Assembly (NCBI GenBank): GCA_002393815.1
Contig: DGUB01000040.1
Span: forward strand, 1 to 28,860
DNA length: 28,860 bases
Direction of reading: 5' to 3'
Source: Ruminococcus sp. UBA4321
GTDB taxonomy: Bacteria > Bacillota > Clostridia > Oscillospirales > Ruminococcaceae
This document shows positions 24,925 to 28,860 of the stretch, in pieces (within the stretch, counting starts at the first letter, position 1; every line of letters starts with the position of its first letter). Position numbers and translations under genes: made by a program. The notes beneath the pieces are model-generated. The model was given only the letters and a program-made list of their open reading frames with translations. It had not been told where the DNA came from and made no database searches.

Positions 24925-25582
24925 TGGGATTCTCCTCCTGTACTGCAATCAGAAATTTGATAGGTTTGCCTTCTTCGGTGAACATGCGTTCGTGTTCGGT
25001 TTCGAGATTTTCTGCAAAGCCGGAGCTGTGCAAATCTCTGGTAAGATACTGAATCCGGAAGCCGGTTTCTTCAAAATAGGCAAGACTTTCTTCAAAGAGC
25101 TGGTCATCATCGGTTTTGAACCAGATTTCGCCTTTCAGGAATTCTTTATACTGCACAAGCTGACGGGTATGTGTCAGGCGGCGTTTCTTATGTTTGGGCT
25201 TGTTCCACGGATTGCAGAAATTGATAAAAATCCGCTGAATGTTATCCTGTTTGCCGAACACTTCGGAAATCTGCATGATATTCAGAATCATGATTCTGAC
25301 CTGTTCGGAAGTCAGAGTTTCCGATTGCAGAGCCTGTTCGATTTTGCGCTTGGCGAGAACGAGCATTTCATTCTTGATATCAATCGCGATAAAGTTGACA
25401 TCACGCCAGTGCAGAACTGCCTGACTTGCGAAACCGCCTTTTCCGCATCCTAATTCGAGATAAATCGGTTTCTGATTCTGAAAGACTTCCTGCCAGTGAT
25501 TTTTATAGTTTTTCGGTTCAGCAATAAAGAACTCAGTCGCTTCAAGTTCCGGTCTTGCCCACGGTTTGCATCTGATTCGCAT
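24902..25582 (-). CDS. trmB: tRNA (guanine-N7-)-methyltransferase TrmB
   Basis: The protein has 226 residues, the usual length. It methylates N7 of G46 in the variable loop of tRNAs using S-adenosylmethionine. The SAM-binding motif LELGCGKGG is at 42-50 and AIDIKNEML (66-74) is the following acidic strand. The TrmB signature NPWNKPKHKKRRLTH is at 124-138; Asn replaces the more usual Asp of DPWPK, as in other Firmicutes forms. It starts at 25582 with AAAGGA upstream, 16 bases after the small membrane protein gene ends. Its 3' end overlaps the GH59 gene, so housekeeping tRNA modification and GH59 share a transcript. Confidence 0.95.
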   Translation of the reverse strand: MRIRCKPWARPELEATEFFIAEPKNYKNHWQEVFQNQKPIYLELGCGKGGFASQAVLHWRDVNFIAIDIKNEMLVLAKRKIEQALQSETLTSEQVRIMILNIMQISEVFGKQDNIQRIFINFCNPWNKPKHKKRRLTHTRQLVQYKEFLKGEIWFKTDDDQLFEESLAYFEETGFRIQYLTRDLHSSGFAENLETEHERMFTEEGKPIKFLIAVQEENPNGERNHS

Positions 25583-25598
25583 AAATCCGGTAATCCTT

Positions 25599-25829
25599 TC
25601 ATGATAATTTTATAATCTTCAAAATAATCAAAATAAATTGTATAAGATACAGAACAGGTTCTGCCAGAATAATCGTTCCGAAAATTATTAAAACGAGAGT
25701 GTCTGTCATTTGCTTTCTCCGTGCTTTTTTTCGTTCAGTTTCCAGAACGGAAGTTTTCTGATGCAGAATTTCTTTCTGTTTTTTCCGGAGCTGTTTTCTG
25801 TTCAGTTTCTGTTGTTTTTTGTGTGTCAT
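25599..25829 (-). CDS. Small basic membrane protein of unknown function
   Basis: The protein has 76 residues. The first ~40 are extremely rich in Lys, Arg and Gln and are probably helical. Residues 43-74 are hydrophobic ([16 protein letters not shown] then [14 protein letters not shown]), enough for one long or two short membrane segments. I do not recognise a family. The evidence that it is real is its position: its ATG overlaps the dCMP deaminase stop by four bases (ATGA), it lies between well-supported genes in the same direction, and the gap to trmB is only 16 bases. The ribosome binding site is weak, fitting translational coupling. Confidence 0.7.
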   Translation of the reverse strand: MTHKKQQKLNRKQLRKKQKEILHQKTSVLETERKKARRKQMTDTLVLIIFGTIILAEPVLYLIQFILIILKIIKLS

Positions 25830-26305
25830 AAACTGAGAGCAATTTCCTGTCCGGTTTTCTGATACTGTTCGAGTTCGACACCCGTCATGCGGAACATCAG
25901 TTCAGAAGCCTTGGTCGCTTCGGAATCGGCGTACTTGTTTTCCGCATAGATGATTTTTTTGATTCCGGACTGAATAATCGCCTTCGCGCATTCATTGCAG
26001 GGGAACAGTGTGACATATAATGTACAGCCTTTGAGACTGACAGCGGCACTGTTCAGAATCGCATTGAGTTCGGCATGACAGACGAACGGATATTTTGTGT
26101 TCAGGAAATCGCCTTCGCGCTCCCAAGGCATTTCGTCATCATTGCACCCGGTAGGCATACCGTTATAGCCGACGGAGACAATTTTCCTGTCTTCATTGAC
26201 GATACACGCGCCAACCTGTGTATTATTGTCCTTGCTTCTCTGTGCGGAAAGCATGGCAATTCCCATGAAATAAGCATCCCAGTGAATATAGTTTTCACGT
26301 TTCAT
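25826..26305 (-). CDS. dCMP deaminase family protein (ComEB-like)
   Basis: The protein has 159 residues. It deaminates dCMP to dUMP, supplying thymidylate synthesis. The zinc site of the cytidine/deoxycytidylate deaminase family is complete: HAE (77-79, His77 ligand and Glu79 proton shuttle) and PCNEC (102-106, Cys103 and Cys106). The N-terminal stretch [14 protein letters not shown] and [11 protein letters not shown] near 47-56 are typical of dCMP deaminases rather than cytidine or tRNA deaminases. The start at 26305 is preceded by AGGAGGAG. It is the second gene of a five-gene minus-strand operon and overlaps the next gene by four bases. Confidence 0.93.
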   Translation of the reverse strand: MKRENYIHWDAYFMGIAMLSAQRSKDNNTQVGACIVNEDRKIVSVGYNGMPTGCNDDEMPWEREGDFLNTKYPFVCHAELNAILNSAAVSLKGCTLYVTLFPCNECAKAIIQSGIKKIIYAENKYADSEATKASELMFRMTGVELEQYQKTGQEIALSL

Positions 26306-26340
26306 AATTCAGTTACTCCTCCTGAAACAGACTGCACGGC

Positions 26341-26895
26341 TTAAAAACCGTCGCTGTCCGGAACTTCCGGTACATCCGGTGCAGAAGGAACAGCAGGTGC
26401 TTCCGGAGCAGGAGGAACATCAGGAACACCCGGAAAATCAGGTACTTCCGGCACATCAGGCGCAGGCGCGGAAGGAATATCCGGAACAGTTTCTTCCGGT
26501 TTGTTTTCGGTCTGACTGAGAATATCCAGTACTTCGGAATTCTTGATTTCCTTCGGGGCTTCCGGAGCTTTCAGAGCGTCCGGCACTTCCGGCGCGAGCA
26601 TATCTTCCGGCATTTCCGGCAGAGCGAGTTCTTCAATAATTTCGGGCGGCAGTTCCAGATACATTTCTTCTTCTGTAAGTGCGCCTTCGATTTTGAGCTG
26701 TTTGGTCGGAATGCGTTTCAGCGGTGCATAGATGAACTGTTTGCAGGACTGGTCTGCCTCCATCAGCCCCTGTTTGTCGCATAGGATTCTGCCGCCGTCC
26801 TTTGTCCGCTTGCCAAACTGACAGTAGCTGCATGATGGTGCAATATTTTTGTCAAAATAATACGTCTTTTTCTTGAAAATATCGAATAAACCCAT
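26341..26895 (-). CDS. Hypothetical protein with four-cysteine N-terminus and Pro-rich repeat tail
   Basis: The protein has 184 residues and no family I recognise. It begins MGLFDIFKKK, an amphipathic start that may touch the membrane. Cys22, Cys25, Cys39 and Cys51 could form a small metal site. After a charged middle part, residues ~75-180 are low-complexity and rich in Pro, Glu, Asp, Val and Ala, with repeated short units such as PEVPD and PDVPEVP, probably extended and disordered. AGGTGAATTTTT leads to the ATG. It is the first gene of the operon and sits about 50 bases after a good promoter. No signal peptide is present. Confidence 0.75.
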   Translation of the reverse strand: MGLFDIFKKKTYYFDKNIAPSCSYCQFGKRTKDGGRILCDKQGLMEADQSCKQFIYAPLKRIPTKQLKIEGALTEEEMYLELPPEIIEELALPEMPEDMLAPEVPDALKAPEAPKEIKNSEVLDILSQTENKPEETVPDIPSAPAPDVPEVPDFPGVPDVPPAPEAPAVPSAPDVPEVPDSDGF

Positions 26896-26952
26896 AAAAA
26901 TTCACCTCATTGTAAAATATTTTTCACAGATACAAAAACTCTATCATATATC

Positions 26953-26981
26953 AGTATAGCATATTTTACAGTCTTTGTCCA
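26953..26981 (-). promoter_or_regulatory. Promoter of the five-gene operon ending in trmB and GH59
   Basis: On the minus strand TGGACA (26981-26976) and TATACT (26958-26953) are separated by 17 bases. The predicted leader is about 50 bases. No other clear promoter is seen between the genes of this run, and the terminator at 22268-22304 closes it. Confidence 0.75.
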
Positions 26982-27039
26982 GTAGTTTCAGGAAAAAGAA
27001 AAATTTCTTTTTACCATTTCGATAGACCGGAAACCTCTT

Positions 27040-27066
27040 TTTTGTACAAAATTCACAAATATTGTG
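27040..27066. promoter_or_regulatory. Two adjacent palindromes upstream of the nuoE-like promoter
   Basis: TTTTGTACAAAA (27040-27051) is a perfect 12-base palindrome and CACAAATATTGTG (27054-27066) a perfect 13-base one with a single central base. They lie about 50-75 bases upstream of the -10 at 27114. They could be operator half-sites for an unidentified regulator; they do not match the Rex consensus well. A/T-rich DNA yields short palindromes by chance. Confidence 0.4.
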
Positions 27067-27110
27067 TTGAATGTTAGTCTAGTTTACGAATAGATTTTTT
27101 TTTCGCTTCA

Positions 27111-27119
27111 TGTTATAAT
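27111..27119 (+). promoter_or_regulatory. Extended -10 promoter element of the nuoE/nuoF-like operon
   Basis: TGTTATAAT (27111-27119) is an extended -10 element. The position for a -35 is occupied by a run of T with no good match, so an activator or the extended -10 alone must suffice. A leader of about 60 bases precedes the strong ribosome binding site at 27171-27177. Confidence 0.65.
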
Positions 27120-27185
27120 ATCTTTAAGCATGTAAGAGTTATGCTCTGCTTGTCATGCAATTTCAAATCAGGAGGTTATTTATTA

Positions 27186-27677
27186 ATGGCTACTAAAACA
27201 ACTGTTCCGTTCAAAGGCACTGCTGAACAGGAAGCAAAGCTGCTGGAAGTCATCAACGCTCACAGAGATGACCCCGGCGCACTGATGCCGATTTTACAGC
27301 AGGCACAGGACATCTATGGCTATCTGCCTATCGAAGTGCAGAAAATCATTTCCAACGAAATGAACATTCCGCTCGAAAAAATCTATGGTGTTGTGACATT
27401 CTATGCACAGTTCTCGCTGTACCCGAAGGGTAAATATAATATTTCCGTCTGTCTTGGCACGGCTTGCTATGTAAAAGGCTCCGGCGACATTTACGACAAG
27501 CTTCAGGAAATCCTTGGCATCGGTGACGGCGAATGTACTGCCGACGGCAGATTCTCTCTCGAAGCCTGCCGCTGTATCGGCGCATGTGGTCTTGCACCCG
27601 TTCTGACAGTCAACGAGGATGTTTATGGTCGTCTGACTACAGATAAGGTAAAAGAAATTCTGGATAAATACGAGTAA
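27186..27677 (+). CDS. nuoE: NuoE-like 2Fe-2S subunit (HydC/HndA type) of an NAD(P)-linked oxidoreductase, probably a hydrogenase
   Basis: The protein has 163 residues. It is the thioredoxin-like 24 kDa-type subunit that carries one 2Fe-2S cluster next to the flavoprotein NuoF. The N-terminal helical part contains GALMPILQQAQDIYGYLP (31-48), and the conserved YGVVTFYAQF at 67-76. The cluster ligands are Cys89 and Cys94 (C-x4-C) and Cys130 and Cys134 (CIGAC). In fermentative Clostridia this subunit normally serves electron-bifurcating [FeFe] hydrogenases (HydC/HydB/HydA) rather than complex I; the window ends before a catalytic subunit could be seen. The start at 27186 is set by AGGAGGT at 27171-27177; an upstream in-frame ATG at 27141 precedes that site and is rejected. 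Confidence 0.93.
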   Translation: MATKTTVPFKGTAEQEAKLLEVINAHRDDPGALMPILQQAQDIYGYLPIEVQKIISNEMNIPLEKIYGVVTFYAQFSLYPKGKYNISVCLGTACYVKGSGDIYDKLQEILGIGDGECTADGRFSLEACRCIGACGLAPVLTVNEDVYGRLTTDKVKEILDKYE

Positions 27678-27707
27678 TGCAGATTACATACAAGGAGGAA
27701 TTTATAC

Positions 27708-28860
27708 ATGAAGTCGTTGCAGGAAATTCAGCAGATTTGTGAAACCATGCATCCGGAACTGGAACTCCGTCATGAAGGTTCTACAGAGGCAAAAAGCAAA
27801 TATGAAAAGCATGTGCTTATCTGCGGTGGTACAGGCTGTACTTCTTCCGGTTCCATGGCAATTGCCGACGCACTGGAAAAGGAACTCATCGCAAACGGTC
27901 TGGAAGAAAAGGTTCAGGTTGTCAAGACCGGCTGTTTCGGTCTCTGCGCACTGGGTCCGATTATGATTGTCTATCCGGAAGGTACATTCTATTCCAGAAT
28001 CAAGGCAAAGCATGTTCAGCAGATTGTAAAAGAACACCTTATCGAAGGCAATCCGGTGAAAGAACTGCTTTATGATGAAACTGTTACTGACGAGGGCATC
28101 AAGTCCCTGAACGAAACCAGCTTCTACAAGAAGCAGCACCGTGTGGCTCTGAGAAACTGCGGTGTGATCAATCCCGAAAATATTGATGAATATATCGCAA
28201 GAGACGGCTACAAGGCTCTTGCTAAAGTCGTAAAGGAAATGACTCCGGAAGATGTCATTCAGACAATTTTGGATTCCGGTCTGCGCGGACGCGGCGGCGG
28301 CGGCTTCCCCACTGGTATGAAGTGGAAGCTTGCCAGAACTATCGTTCCGGATGCTGACCAGAAATATGTATGCTGCAACGCCGACGAAGGCGACCCCGGC
28401 GCATTTATGGACAGAAGCGTTCTCGAAGGCGACCCCCATGTCGTTCTGGAAGCTATGTCTATCGCTGGTTACGCTATCGGCGCAACACAGGGTTATATCT
28501 ATGTCCGTGCAGAATACCCGATTGCTGTTGAAAGACTGAAAATTGCCATTGCACAGGCTCGTGAATACGGCACACTCGGCAAGAACATTTTCGGTTCTGA
28601 TTTCAGCTTTGATATTGACCTGAGACTCGGTGCAGGCGCATTCGTATGCGGCGAAGAAACTGCCCTCATGACTTCTATCGAAGGCAACAGAGGCGAACCC
28701 CGTCCGCGTCCTCCGTTCCCGGCTGAAAAAGGTCTTTACAGAAAGCCCACTATCCTGAACAACGTGGAAACTTATGCAAACGTGCCGCAGATTATTCTGA
28801 ACGGTGCGCAGTGGTTTGCTTCCATGGGTACTGAAAAGTCCAAGGGTACGAAAGTATTCG
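27708..28860 (+). CDS. nuoF: NuoF-like flavoprotein subunit (HydB type), partial at right edge
   Basis: 384 residues are visible and the frame is open at the window end; HydB proteins are about 600 residues. An N-terminal thioredoxin-like 2Fe-2S domain has Cys39, Cys44, Cys76 and Cys80 (CGGTGC and CFGLC). The NuoF core follows: FMN-binding GRGGGGFPTGMKW (194-206), the NAD-binding region NADEGDPGAF (224-233) and GAGAFVCGEETAL (308-320). It passes electrons between NAD(H) and iron-sulphur centres. The fusion of the N-terminal ferredoxin-like domain to NuoF and the order nuoE-nuoF match trimeric HydC-HydB-HydA operons, so a HydA-type H-cluster subunit is expected downstream (inference). AAGGAGGAA (27692-27700) sets the start, 30 bases after nuoE. 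Confidence 0.93.
   Translation, partial: MKSLQEIQQICETMHPELELRHEGSTEAKSKYEKHVLICGGTGCTSSGSMAIADALEKELIANGLEEKVQVVKTGCFGLCALGPIMIVYPEGTFYSRIKAKHVQQIVKEHLIEGNPVKELLYDETVTDEGIKSLNETSFYKKQHRVALRNCGVINPENIDEYIARDGYKALAKVVKEMTPEDVIQTILDSGLRGRGGGGFPTGMKWKLARTIVPDADQKYVCCNADEGDPGAFMDRSVLEGDPHVVLEAMSIAGYAIGATQGYIYVRAEYPIAVERLKIAIAQAREYGTLGKNIFGSDFSFDIDLRLGAGAFVCGEETALMTSIEGNRGEPRPRPPFPAEKGLYRKPTILNNVETYANVPQIILNGAQWFASMGTEKSKGTKVF

Noticed and set aside
26990..27012. A/T palindrome AAAAAGAAA/TTTCTTTTT upstream of the nuoE region
   Set aside because: It lacks G/C pairs and has a two-base loop, so it is not a believable terminator; it is likely chance in A/T-rich intergenic DNA.
26896..27185. Possible riboswitch or RNA gene in the largest intergenic gap
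   Set aside because: No conserved riboswitch core, tRNA cloverleaf or stable G/C-rich fold could be seen; two promoters and the palindromes account for most of the gap.
27702..28439. 245-codon open frame on the minus strand opposite the nuoF-like gene
   Set aside because: The plus-strand frame is unmistakable NuoF with a strong ribosome binding site; the minus frame has no recognisable content.

Overview
The window looks like ordinary chromosome from a Gram-positive anaerobe of the Clostridia, most likely a Ruminococcus-like member of the Oscillospiraceae. The grounds are AddAB rather than RecBCD, near-consensus vegetative promoters with 17-base spacers, strong purine-rich ribosome binding sites, intrinsic terminators shared by convergent genes, and the start of a NuoE/NuoF-type redox operon of the kind that serves electron-bifurcating [FeFe] hydrogenases. 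The lineage call is inference. I see no transposase, integrase, CRISPR array, rRNA or tRNA gene.

Layout. (1) At 1-1082 (minus, cut by the window edge) lies a membrane protein with a degenerate GGDEF domain. (2) At 1280-4097 (plus) a GH42 beta-galactosidase overlaps a DUF389 membrane protein by 8 bases. (3) At 4139-6105 (minus) are a beta-lactamase-fold serine hydrolase and an amidase_3/SH3 protein. (4) A 95-base inverted repeat at 6147-6241 separates these from addB-addA (6264-13290, minus), which overlap by 14 bases. An SPFH/zinc-ribbon protein lies upstream of addB (13371-14705, minus). (5) At 14889-19804 (plus) are three single-gene units: a pyridoxal-kinase-type sugar-kinase-fold enzyme, an SseB-family protein and a Zn/Cd/Pb-type P1B ATPase. 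The ATPase promoter carries an ArsR/SmtB-like operator. (6) At 19862-21331 (minus) a secreted beta-helix protein with a TM anchor and a very acidic tail is divergent from a rhomboid-like membrane protein (21552-22259, plus). (7) At 22309-26895 a five-gene minus-strand operon runs in the order Cys4/Pro-rich protein, dCMP deaminase, small basic membrane protein, trmB, GH59 glycosidase. (8) From 27186 to the right edge (plus) are nuoE-like and nuoF-like genes, the latter cut by the window.

How the genes work together. AddA and AddB form one helicase-nuclease for double-strand-break repair. GH42 and GH59 both act on beta-galactosides, but neither has a signal peptide, so GH42 probably works on imported oligosaccharides and the location of GH59 is an open question. 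The NuoE/NuoF pair would carry electrons between NAD(H) and, presumably, a hydrogenase catalytic subunit beyond the right edge. I found no obvious new defence or mobile system. The most unusual items are the GH59 enzyme with an Ala/Gly hydrophobic C-terminus and poly-Lys end, the acidic-tailed beta-helix surface protein, the SPFH protein fused to duplicated zinc ribbons, the ArsR-like operator with no repressor gene nearby, and the long inverted repeat after addA.

There is no gene-free stretch longer than 300 bases. The larger gaps (1083-1279, 14706-14888, 15723-15935, 21332-21551, 26896-27185) are taken up mainly by promoters and terminators, which are listed.
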